Part shown: piece by piece, positions 1 to 4,749 of the stretch
Position numbering within the stretch: position 1 is the stretch's first letter
Layout: each line of letters opens with the position of its first letter
From: Candidatus Parcubacteria bacterium
Lineage (GTDB): Bacteria; Patescibacteriota; Minisyncoccia; Phycocordibacterales; Zambryskibacteraceae
Reading direction: 5' to 3'
DNA: 10,324 nt
Assembly: GCA_019661845.1 (NCBI GenBank)
Contig: JAIFWL010000009.1
Location: forward strand, 1 to 10,324
Notes under the pieces: generated by a model
The model's input: the letters and a program-made list of their open reading frames with translations, nothing else
Databases searched by the model: none
Told to the model about the DNA's origin: nothing
Program-made: the position numbers and the translations under genes

Positions 1-1
1 T

Positions 2-148
2 GAGGATCAAGATTTCGCCCAAGCGTTAGAAAAGGAGTTTCAAGGCGACAAGGACAACAGCAAGGAAATTACTTTAGACAACTTTAAGCCCAACATCTTT
101 GTCAGAAGCTTCAACAACCTCACCGCCCTCTTCGCCAAACAGTTTTAA
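2..148 (+). CDS. C-terminal end of an unrecognised protein (partial)
   Basis: An open frame enters from the left edge and ends with TAA at 146-148, giving the last 48 residues of a protein. The tail is hydrophilic and charged at first (acidic and lysine-rich, including EKEFQGDKDNSKE) and ends with FNNLTALFAKQF. I do not recognise a family, and no motif or membrane segment is visible in the part present. It is convergent with the small minus-strand ORF that stops at 213, and a GC-rich hairpin lies between them. That the frame is coding rests only on its being open to the edge, its normal amino-acid mix and the hairpin just after the stop. The function cannot be told from this fragment. Confidence 0.5.
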   Translation, partial: EDQDFAQALEKEFQGDKDNSKEITLDNFKPNIFVRSFNNLTALFAKQF

Positions 149-159
149 GTAGAAGAAAG

Positions 160-187
160 GCCGAAGCCACCTTGCGGTGGCTTCGGC
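160..187. terminator. GC-rich hairpin between convergent genes, probable terminator
   Basis: A perfect 12-bp stem (160-171 with 176-187; GCCGAAGCCACC) closes a TTGC loop. It lies 11 bases after the plus-strand stop at 148 and 25 bases after the minus-strand stop at 213. On the minus strand the stem is followed by the pyrimidine-rich CTTTCTTCT, which could act as a weak U-tract. On the plus strand it is followed by GAATTCTATC, with no U-tract. It therefore fits best as a terminator for the minus-strand pair, perhaps also slowing transcripts from the left. Confidence 0.6.
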
Positions 188-212
188 GAATTCTATCCCG
201 AACTCTTATGTT

Positions 213-407
213 CTATCTGCTGTCGTCTGAACTATTGCCACGACCTCCTCGTGAAGAGGATGAGCCTGAGGAGCGACCCCTGCTTCCACTTGAACCAGAG
301 GAACTCCTACCACGACCAGAACTGTTGCCCCTATTAGATTGTCTTCGTGCCATGAGAGTGAAGTTAAACTTGTAATCTCGGATATTCGCGAATATCTCTG
401 CATTCAC
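213..407 (-). CDS. Small Ser/Arg/Gly-rich protein, function unknown
   Basis: A short ORF begins 9 bases after the DUF1003 stop codon. The longest form starts at GTG (405-407), with AGGAG 13 bases upstream inside the end of the previous gene. An internal ATG at 351-353 gives a 46-residue form that starts MARRQSN and is almost pure low complexity: 18 Ser, 10 Arg and 10 Gly of 46. Synonymous codons are mixed (Ser as TCT, AGT, TCC, TCA, AGC; Arg as CGA, AGA, AGG, CGT, CGC), so the composition is not the by-product of a DNA microsatellite and suggests selection on the protein. Such RG/SR tracts commonly bind RNA or are disordered; that role is inference. Two other frames are also open across this stretch, so the call stays tentative. 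Confidence 0.45.
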   Translation of the reverse strand: MNAEIFANIRDYKFNFTLMARRQSNRGNSSGRGRSSSGSSGSRGRSSGSSSSRGGRGNSSDDSR

Positions 408-410
408 TCT
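355..410 (-). repeat. Nested inverted repeats before the internal ATG of the Ser/Arg/Gly-rich ORF
   Basis: An 8-bp perfect inverted repeat (355-362 AGAGTGAA with 403-410 TTCACTCT) encloses a 16-bp perfect palindrome at 381-396 (GATATTCGCGAATATC). In minus-strand RNA this makes an outer stem ending just before the ATG at 351-353, with an inner 6-bp hairpin. If translation starts at the GTG, the structure lies in coding sequence. If it starts at the ATG, it is a structured leader. The palindrome could also be a protein-binding site. Confidence 0.4.
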
Positions 411-416
411 AAACGT

Positions 417-875
417 CTATCTCCTGTCGATCTTACGCATAATTTCTAAAAGAAGTTCATTCTGATTTTCTAAATGAGCAATTATCGCTTCCACCTCTTG
501 TTCCGCTTTCTTATTTATTTCAAAGTCGAGTTGTGCACGACGCTCTGCTGCACGACCTTGAATGTTCTGCCCAACCATAATGATAGGCAGGAAGATAAGT
601 TGCATGATATTTGAGGCGAAGAGCCAGATGACGAAGGCTGGTGCTGGGTCGAAGCGCAACTCTACCGGGGCAAATATATTCCATCCAAGCCAAGCAATAG
701 TCCACACGAAGAGTAGGAAGAAGAATGTGAGCGACCCAATACTCTTATGCATCACTACGGCGAATCGCTCTGAGGTAGACAAGTCTTCCTGGTGGTGCGT
801 TGCAGCATCGCGCCAGGTCTTCCAGTAGTGCCTTAGCTCTCCTAAGCTCGGAGGATTATGTTTGTATTCCATCAC
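417..875 (-). CDS. DUF1003 family membrane protein
   Basis: A 152-residue protein matches the DUF1003 family in layout. It has a charged N-terminal region, two membrane segments (about residues 48-68 and 80-102), the conserved stretch FDPAPAFVIW before helix 2, the family-typical PIIMVGQN at its end, and then a charged helical tail with AERRAQLDFEINKKAEQE, likely coiled coil to about residue 150. The family is an inner-membrane protein of unknown biochemical role. The start is GTG at 873-875 directly followed by ATG at 870-872; either may be used, and neither has a Shine-Dalgarno site. The gene diverges from infC across 43 bases. A TATTAT box on the minus strand (886-891) would place the transcript start almost on the start codon, so the mRNA may be nearly leaderless. 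The small Ser/Arg/Gly-rich ORF follows after 9 bases and is probably co-transcribed. Confidence 0.85.
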   Translation of the reverse strand: MMEYKHNPPSLGELRHYWKTWRDAATHHQEDLSTSERFAVVMHKSIGSLTFFFLLFVWTIAWLGWNIFAPVELRFDPAPAFVIWLFASNIMQLIFLPIIMVGQNIQGRAAERRAQLDFEINKKAEQEVEAIIAHLENQNELLLEIMRKIDRR

Positions 876-890
876 TTTATAGTGTATAAT
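862..890 (+). promoter_or_regulatory. Sigma-70-type promoter for infC-rpmI-rplT
   Basis: TTGTAT at 862-867 and a perfect TATAAT at 885-890 are separated by 17 bp. Transcription would start near 897, about 22 bases before the infC start. The -35 box overlaps the first codons of the divergent DUF1003 gene. The -10 region is nearly symmetric (GTATAATAC), so it also offers TATTAT on the minus strand. Confidence 0.7.
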
Positions 891-918
891 ACTCGCAACA
901 ATAAGTTATACACAGAAC

Positions 919-1422
919 TTGCCTCAACCTCGTATCAATCAGCAGATCCGCTCTAGTGAATTACGTGTCATTGGACCTAAGGGGGAGAACTTCGGAGTCC
1001 TTACTCTTGAGGAAGCTCTTAAGAGATCTATTGACCTGGGCCTAGACCTTATAGAAATCTCCCCTACTGCTACCCCACCAGTCGCTAAGATCGCCGACTT
1101 CGGTAAGTACTTGTATGAGGAGAACAAGAAGAGTAAGACAGCTAAGAAGAGTCACTCCGTGGAGGTGAAGACCGTGCAGGTAAAGCTAGGCACTGGTGAG
1201 AACGACCTCTCCCTTAAGGCCAAGAAGGCTTCTGAATGGCTTAGCGAAGGCAATAGGGTGAAGGTAGACCTATTCCTCCCTGGCAGAGCCAAGTACCTAG
1301 ATGAGAAGTTCCTTAAGGAGCGTATTGAGCGTATGTTGAAGCTCGTATCGGTAGATTATAAGATTGCCTCCCATCCGGTGAAGAGCCCTAAGGGCATGAC
1401 GGTTATTATAGAGAGGGCCTAG
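919..1422 (+). CDS. infC: Translation initiation factor IF-3
   Basis: A 167-residue IF-3 of usual length. The N-terminal domain (about 1-75) carries RINQQIRSSELRVIG and, before the linker, PPVAKIADFGKYLYEENKK, equivalent to the family signature PPV.RIMD.GK..YE. The C-terminal domain (about 80-167) carries VEVKTVQVKLGTGENDL, the hydrophobic strand VKVDLFLPGR and the closing KGMTVIIERA. IF-3 binds the 30S subunit, keeps 50S off and checks start-codon pairing. The only conventional start is TTG at 919-921, with no Shine-Dalgarno site. Many infC genes use rare starts such as AUU, and an in-frame ATC at 934-936 (the I of RIN) is a possible alternative. It is the first gene of the canonical infC-rpmI-rplT operon. 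The short leader leaves no room for the long L20 leader known from Firmicutes. Confidence 0.97.
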   Translation: MPQPRINQQIRSSELRVIGPKGENFGVLTLEEALKRSIDLGLDLIEISPTATPPVAKIADFGKYLYEENKKSKTAKKSHSVEVKTVQVKLGTGENDLSLKAKKASEWLSEGNRVKVDLFLPGRAKYLDEKFLKERIERMLKLVSVDYKIASHPVKSPKGMTVIIERA

Positions 1423-1457
1423 ACATACCCTCTAGAATAAGTATTATATAGAGCCTT

Positions 1458-1652
1458 ATGGGAGCGAAAACCAATAAGTCATACCAGAAGCGCATAAAGG
1501 TCAGTAAGAGCGGCAAGCTCCTGACCCGTAAAGCAGGCCAGAACCACTTCAACTCTAAGGAAAGGAGGGCTGCTAAAGCTGCTAAGAATGGTGGATCAGA
1601 ATTCCATATGAGCAACAAGGAACGCTCTCGATTCCTCGTTAATATCCAATAA
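1458..1652 (+). CDS. rpmI: 50S ribosomal protein bL35
   Basis: A 64-residue, strongly basic protein with the bL35 hallmarks: KTNKSYQKRIKVSKSGK near the N-terminus, then RKAGQNHFNSKE and a basic helical end. Length is normal for the family. The ATG at 1458 lies 35 bases after the infC stop, preceded by only a weak GAG at 1451-1453. rplT follows after 5 bases, so the two ribosomal genes are probably translationally coupled. In E. coli, bL20 represses translation at rpmI. Two mutually exclusive small hairpins lie in the infC-rpmI gap here, but whether they act as an operator is not known. Confidence 0.95.
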   Translation: MGAKTNKSYQKRIKVSKSGKLLTRKAGQNHFNSKERRAAKAAKNGGSEFHMSNKERSRFLVNIQ

Positions 1653-1657
1653 CTGCC

Positions 1658-2002
1658 ATGACAAGAGTTAAGAAAGGTACAAATGCGCTAAAGAGTAGGA
1701 AGAATATTCTCCGCAAGGTGAAGGGTTATCGCCACGGTAGAAGTAGCAAGGAACGCCAGGCCAATGAAGCCATCTTCCACGCTGGTACCTACGCCTTCGC
1801 TCACCGAAGAGACAAGAAGGGTGACTTCCGCCGACTCTGGAATGTCCGCATGTCTGCCTTACTTAAGCAGAATGATATGTCTTACTCTAAGTTCATCCCA
1901 CTTTTAAAGAAGAACAATATTGCTCTTGATAGGAAGATCCTCTCTACTCTCGCTGAGAAGTACCCTCAAACTTTCATTAAGATTCTCGAATCTGTTAAAT
2001 AG
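1658..2002 (+). CDS. rplT: 50S ribosomal protein bL20
   Basis: A 114-residue protein with normal bL20 length and features: a long basic N-terminal tail (TRVKKGTNALKSRKNILRK, then KGYRHGRSSKERQANEA), followed by a globular helical part with FRRLWNVRMSALLKQN and YSKFIPLLKKNNIALDRKIL. It is an early-assembly 23S rRNA-binding protein and, in several bacteria, the autorepressor of this operon. It starts 5 bases after rpmI. Its stop codon (2000-2002) is one base away from the stop of the convergent MBL-fold gene at 2004, and no terminator hairpin is visible at the junction, so the two transcripts probably overlap. Confidence 0.96.
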   Translation: MTRVKKGTNALKSRKNILRKVKGYRHGRSSKERQANEAIFHAGTYAFAHRRDKKGDFRRLWNVRMSALLKQNDMSYSKFIPLLKKNNIALDRKILSTLAEKYPQTFIKILESVK

Positions 2003-2003
2003 T

Positions 2004-3353
2004 TTACAAATCTAGTTCGTAGGTTTTCCCTTTCTCTGCTACTACCGCATCTACTTCTAGTTCATCACGCAAGCGTTGAGCGAGGAAGATTGAGGACTTA
2101 GGCTCGCCCATGGCGACGAAGACCTTCTCCAGAGTTTTAGCACTAGTTGATACGAAGTCTACAAGAGTATTAGAGTCTGCATGACTAGAGAAGCCACTAA
2201 TCTTCTCCACCCTGGCCCTAACCTCTACTTGGTGATCGTCGATGATAACTTTCTTCCTCCCCTCTTCAAGCTCTCGACCAAGAGTACCTGTACCTTGGTA
2301 ACCCACCAAGAGGAGTGTGGCACTTGGATCAGGCAGGAACATTTCTTCATGTTGTAAGATTCTTCCAGCTGTCGACATACCAGAACCAGCAATGATAATC
2401 TTCGCTCCCGGCACTTCTGCAATCTCACGTGAGTCACGTACTGAGGCAGTCTCGCGCAATTTATCGAAACGGAAAATATTATCACCCCCTTTTATTTCTG
2501 CCTCTGTCTTATCGTTATACAAATCTTTTACCCTCTCATATATTTGAGTTATCCGAATACCGAGTGGCGAGTCGAGGAAGACCGGCACTTGAGGTAATTT
2601 ACCAGATTCAAAAAGGTTGTTGAGCATATGAAGCATCACTTGCGTACGCTCCAGAGAGAAGGCTGGTATAAGCAAGGTGCCTCCTCTCTCAATAGTTTCC
2701 CTCACTACTCTCTCAAACTTCTTATCACGTTCGCGCTTGTCTTCGTGATTCCTATCACCATAGACACTTTCCATAAGGAGATACTTGAGCCCACTCATCT
2801 TCTCAATATCAGGCAATAACGGTGAGGGTGAATTACCTAAGTCTCCAGTAAACAACATATTCCTACCGGAAGAGGTGGAGAACTTAACCATAGCTGAGCC
2901 CATAACATGCCCAGAGTTAAATAACTCTACAGTGAAGCCTCCAAACTCCTTAGGGCTATGGTACGCATACGTCTCCCACATGCCTAGACTCTTCTCTACA
3001 TCAGCTGGCGAGTACAGAGGCTCTGCATTAAGGTTGTGAGCACTAATCTTCGCCGCATCGAGGAGAAGTAGCTCACTAATAGCCTTAGTCTCAGGAGTAG
3101 AATAAATCTTCCCCTTAAATCCACTCTTCACCAAGCGTGGGATTAATCCAATGTGGTCAATGTGTGCGTGAGTGATGAATAGGAAGTCGATAGAAGCTGG
3201 ATCATATTCGAACTCTCTCGCATTGAATTCCTTAGCAGTGCTTACTCCCTGGAGCATGCCGCAATCAATCAAAACTTTTTTACTAGCAATTTCTAAAAGG
3301 AAGTTTGCACCAGTTGCCGTCCCCGCTCCGCCATATGGAGTTAGTTTAGCCAT
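2004..3353 (-). CDS. MBL-fold/beta-CASP ribonuclease (YSH1/CPSF-73-like)
   Basis: A 449-residue metallo-beta-lactamase fold protein. The zinc motif HAHIDH is at residues 62-67 (after FIT), the third-motif His at 149 (NSGHVMGSA) and the fourth-motif Asp at 171 (FTGDLG). The beta-CASP and RMMBL parts show GSGMSTAGRILQHE (His335) and ISGFSSHAD (His391), the two histidines typical of RNA-acting beta-CASP enzymes. The family includes CPSF-73/YSH1-type endo- and exonucleases that process or decay RNA in the cytoplasm; the exact substrate is unknown. The frame stays open for 24 further codons upstream, but those give an Arg/Leu-rich tail unlike the family, while the ATG at 3351-3353 begins MAKLTPYGGAG, the usual first strand. 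This start overlaps the stop of the upstream membrane-protein gene by 8 bases, suggesting coupling. Confidence 0.92.
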   Translation of the reverse strand: MAKLTPYGGAGTATGANFLLEIASKKVLIDCGMLQGVSTAKEFNAREFEYDPASIDFLFITHAHIDHIGLIPRLVKSGFKGKIYSTPETKAISELLLLDAAKISAHNLNAEPLYSPADVEKSLGMWETYAYHSPKEFGGFTVELFNSGHVMGSAMVKFSTSSGRNMLFTGDLGNSPSPLLPDIEKMSGLKYLLMESVYGDRNHEDKRERDKKFERVVRETIERGGTLLIPAFSLERTQVMLHMLNNLFESGKLPQVPVFLDSPLGIRITQIYERVKDLYNDKTEAEIKGGDNIFRFDKLRETASVRDSREIAEVPGAKIIIAGSGMSTAGRILQHEEMFLPDPSATLLLVGYQGTGTLGRELEEGRKKVIIDDHQVEVRARVEKISGFSSHADSNTLVDFVSTSAKTLEKVFVAMGEPKSSIFLAQRLRDELEVDAVVAEKGKTYELDL

Positions 3354-3777
3354 TGAAGATTGTTGCGTTCTCCTCCTTCTTCTTAAATGTTGTCTTAACA
3401 CTAATGGTAGCAGCAATGAGTGCACCGAGTGTATCCATTACTAAATCGTGGATGGTATCTAGTGCATAACCTTCTTGCGACTCGGTGATGCCGTGAGTAT
3501 ATTCCATAATCTCCCACGCCACTCCAACTACTAGGAGGCAGAACACCACACTCAAGATTGGTAAAAGAATCTTGTCAGAGTTTCTACGCCAGAGCCCAGA
3601 GACGAAGAGAATCCAATATGCACTGAAGCCACCGGCTGTGCCTGCTAAGAAATGCATCACCCAATCAAACCACCAGTAAACCCAGTAGAGAGAATATTTC
3701 ATAGCGAAGACATGAAGGATGCCAAGTGTGGCAGTGAGGATAAGTGCTGTATAGAGAAGTGATCGGTGTCTAGACAT
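3346..3777 (-). CDS. Four-TM membrane protein, DUF2238/YjdF-like
   Basis: A 143-residue membrane protein with about four hydrophobic segments (roughly residues 7-26, 40-62, 72-90 and 108-128). Polar signature residues sit in or near the helices: WWFDWVMHFLAG in segment 2, VAWEIMEYTHG after segment 3 and DTIHDLVMDTLGALIA leading into segment 4. The pattern W(E)..E, D..DL..D..GA resembles DUF2238/YjdF and VanZ-like families, whose biochemical role is poorly known; the assignment is by pattern only. A promoter-like pair (TTTACC-N17-TAGAAT) just upstream would start the transcript at or next to the ATG (3775-3777), giving a nearly leaderless mRNA. The last eight bases overlap the start of the beta-CASP ribonuclease gene, so both are probably one operon. 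Confidence 0.7.
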   Translation of the reverse strand: MSRHRSLLYTALILTATLGILHVFAMKYSLYWVYWWFDWVMHFLAGTAGGFSAYWILFVSGLWRRNSDKILLPILSVVFCLLVVGVAWEIMEYTHGITESQEGYALDTIHDLVMDTLGALIAATISVKTTFKKKEENATIFNG

Positions 3778-3784
3778 GGGCTAT

Positions 3785-3813
3785 ATTCTAACCTTTCATG
3801 GGGTTCTGGTAAA
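3785..3813 (-). promoter_or_regulatory. Probable promoter for the membrane protein-ribonuclease pair
   Basis: On the minus strand, TTTACC (3808-3813) and TAGAAT (3785-3790) are separated by 17 bp. The predicted start is near 3778, immediately before the ATG at 3775-3777. The -35 box overlaps the last bases of the terminator arm, so the next transcription unit would start as the previous one ends. Confidence 0.45.
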
Positions 3814-3848
3814 CAAAAATCCCGACCCAACGGTCCGGATTTTTGTTT
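3811..3848 (-). terminator. Intrinsic terminator of the structured RNA
   Basis: Twelve-bp arms AAACAAAAATCC (3811-3822) and GGATTTTTGTTT (3837-3848) flank a C.C mismatch and a GACC/GGTC top with loop CAAC. On the minus strand the stem ends in UUUUUGUUU, as in a rho-independent terminator. The arms are symmetric enough to work from the plus strand as well. Confidence 0.85.
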
Positions 3849-3969
3849 AGGGTTATTTTGGTATTCCCTAGTATTTAAACTAGGTGGGTGTCCGCAGCAA
3901 TGTCCCAAAGGACAGAACAATTAGGACTCCCTGAATATGTTTTAGCTAGATAATACCTCAAATAACCCT
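3811..3969 (-). ncRNA. Structured RNA with 6S-like architecture (tentative ssrS)
   Basis: No ORF of note lies here, but the minus-strand transcript folds well. The closing stem AGGGUUAUUU pairs 3969-3960 with 3858-3849, and GGUAUU pairs 3957-3952 with 3865-3860. Inside it the 5' side has about 20 unpaired bases (3951-3932). The 3' side carries a 6-bp hairpin (3867-3872 with 3879-3884). A terminal arm (GGG.GUCC, 3931-3924 with 3893-3886) is topped by UGUCC/GGACA (3914-3910 with 3905-3901). A TATAAT box ends seven bases before the first closing-stem base and a terminator follows. A long closing stem, a large central bubble with a hairpin on its 3' side, a terminal arm and a length of about 160 nt are the layout of 6S RNA, which binds housekeeping RNA polymerase. 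Sequence identity with known 6S RNA was not recognised. A cis-acting leader of the downstream membrane-protein gene is the main alternative. Confidence 0.55.
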
Positions 3970-3975
3970 GCACAC

Positions 3976-4005
3976 ATTATAACGTTCGTCCCAATATTTT
4001 CTTAA
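3976..4005 (-). promoter_or_regulatory. Promoter of the structured RNA
   Basis: A perfect TATAAT on the minus strand (3976-3981) has a weak TTAAGA (4000-4005) 18 bp upstream. The predicted start, seven bases downstream, falls at 3969, exactly the first base of the RNA's closing stem. That coincidence supports both calls. Confidence 0.6.
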
Positions 4006-4064
4006 GCGAAAACTGTTGATAAATATATGGACTCATCCGTAAAAATATTCTGCAATCGACTATA

Positions 4065-4089
4065 AATAGCTTGATGTAATAAAGCTATT
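4065..4089 (-). terminator. Hairpin spanning the ndk stop codon, weak terminator candidate
   Basis: A perfect 8-bp inverted repeat, AATAGCTT (4065-4072) and AAGCTATT (4082-4089), has a 9-base loop and includes the ndk stop at 4085-4087. It is AU-rich and has no U-tract behind it, so it may protect the 3' end or terminate only weakly. The rest of 3982-4064 holds the promoter of the structured RNA and otherwise shows nothing I recognise. Confidence 0.35.
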
Positions 4090-4690
4090 CTAAAATACCG
4101 TCTAGATTAACGTCGTAAATGATCTCTTCTTGCACAAGTCTGTAATTCATGACTTCTTCCGGCTTGAACCAGTGGTTAACTTCCTTCTCTGCATCTGCTA
4201 GGTTACCCGAAGCGTGGATAAGATTCCTGATAGCCCTGCTATCTGCATCGGACATAGCATAAGAGTCGAGGACATAGTCTCCACGAATAGTCCCAACGTC
4301 TGAAGTGAGGGGTTCCGTACCTCCAACAAGCTTCCTTACTATCTTTACCGCGTGAGCTCCCTGCCACACCATAGCTATAACAGGGCCACTGGTCATATAC
4401 TTCTTGAGATTAGCTAGAATGACCTCAGTTATCTTGTATGGATCATCCATAGGAGGTGTAAGGCCCTTGGACTTGTAGCCTTCAATAGTCTTCTCCCCTG
4501 TGATACGACGCCACTCTGGATCCAGAGTGTAATGTTCCTCAATGTGGGAGACCTCTGGTATAAGCATCTTACTTGCCACAAGTTTCAAACCCACCTTCTC
4601 AAACCTAGAAATAATCTCTCCTGCAAGGCCTCGCTGAATACCGTCTGGTTTAATAATCACCAACGTTCGCTCTGTGCTTGGATGTGTCAT
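4085..4690 (-). CDS. ndk: Nucleoside diphosphate kinase with internal insertion
   Basis: A 201-residue NDP kinase, longer than the usual 130-155. It transfers the gamma-phosphate from NTPs to NDPs through a phospho-histidine. Family marks: ERTLVIIKPDG (Lys14), KYMTSGPVIAMVWQG (98-111), VRKLVGGTEP (Arg119, Thr125), GTIRGDY (Arg136) and the active-site segment NLIHASGNLADAEKEV with His159 and Asn156. In most family members the segment reads H-G-S-D-S, so Gly and Asp are replaced by Ala160 and Gly162 here. About 25-30 extra residues (about 57-90, including a charged Lys/Glu-rich part and GLTPPMDDPYK) sit between HYT and the KYMTSGP strand, and the C-terminus extends beyond the usual YD end. The ATG at 4688-4690 has no Shine-Dalgarno site and lies only 16 bases past a terminator tail, so either that terminator leaks or a weak promoter is hidden there. 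Confidence 0.93.
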   Translation of the reverse strand: MTHPSTERTLVIIKPDGIQRGLAGEIISRFEKVGLKLVASKMLIPEVSHIEEHYTLDPEWRRITGEKTIEGYKSKGLTPPMDDPYKITEVILANLKKYMTSGPVIAMVWQGAHAVKIVRKLVGGTEPLTSDVGTIRGDYVLDSYAMSDADSRAIRNLIHASGNLADAEKEVNHWFKPEEVMNYRLVQEEIIYDVNLDGILE

Positions 4691-4706
4691 AGAAAACTAG
4701 CTTATC

Positions 4707-4749
4707 AGAAAAGCCCACCCAGGTGAAGCGGTGAGCTTCCTGAATGGGC
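4707..4749 (-). terminator. Strong intrinsic terminator after the TraR/DksA-like gene
   Basis: Minus-strand RNA forms GCCCAUUCAG paired to CUGGGUGGGC (two G.U pairs), then GAAGC/GCUUC after a two-base bulge, with loop UCACC, and is followed by UUUUCU (4712-4707). The arms are 4735-4749 and 4713-4729. It begins one base after the stop of the zinc-finger gene and ends 16 bases before the ndk ATG. Confidence 0.85.

Noticed and set aside
172..375. Plus-strand open frame rich in Leu, Pro and Glu
   Set aside because: It is the complement of the Ser/Arg/Gly-rich ORF and its composition mirrors that repeat-like coding. It starts inside the hairpin at 160-187 and has no ribosome binding site.
206..403. 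Minus-strand frame with ATG at 401-403 across the same region as the Ser/Arg/Gly-rich ORF
   Set aside because: It is a plausible length, but I see no family features and no closer ribosome binding site. It cannot be fully excluded and is kept as an alternative only.
3354..3425. N-terminal extension of the MBL-fold ribonuclease
   Set aside because: The added residues are an Arg/Leu-rich artefact of reading the membrane-protein gene in another frame. The family N-terminus starts at MAKLTPYGG.
3811..3970. SRP RNA, tmRNA or a known riboswitch as identity of the structured RNA
   Set aside because: The SRP GGAAGGAAGCAGC-type apex is absent, there is no tRNA-like end for tmRNA, and none of the riboswitch core motifs I know was found.
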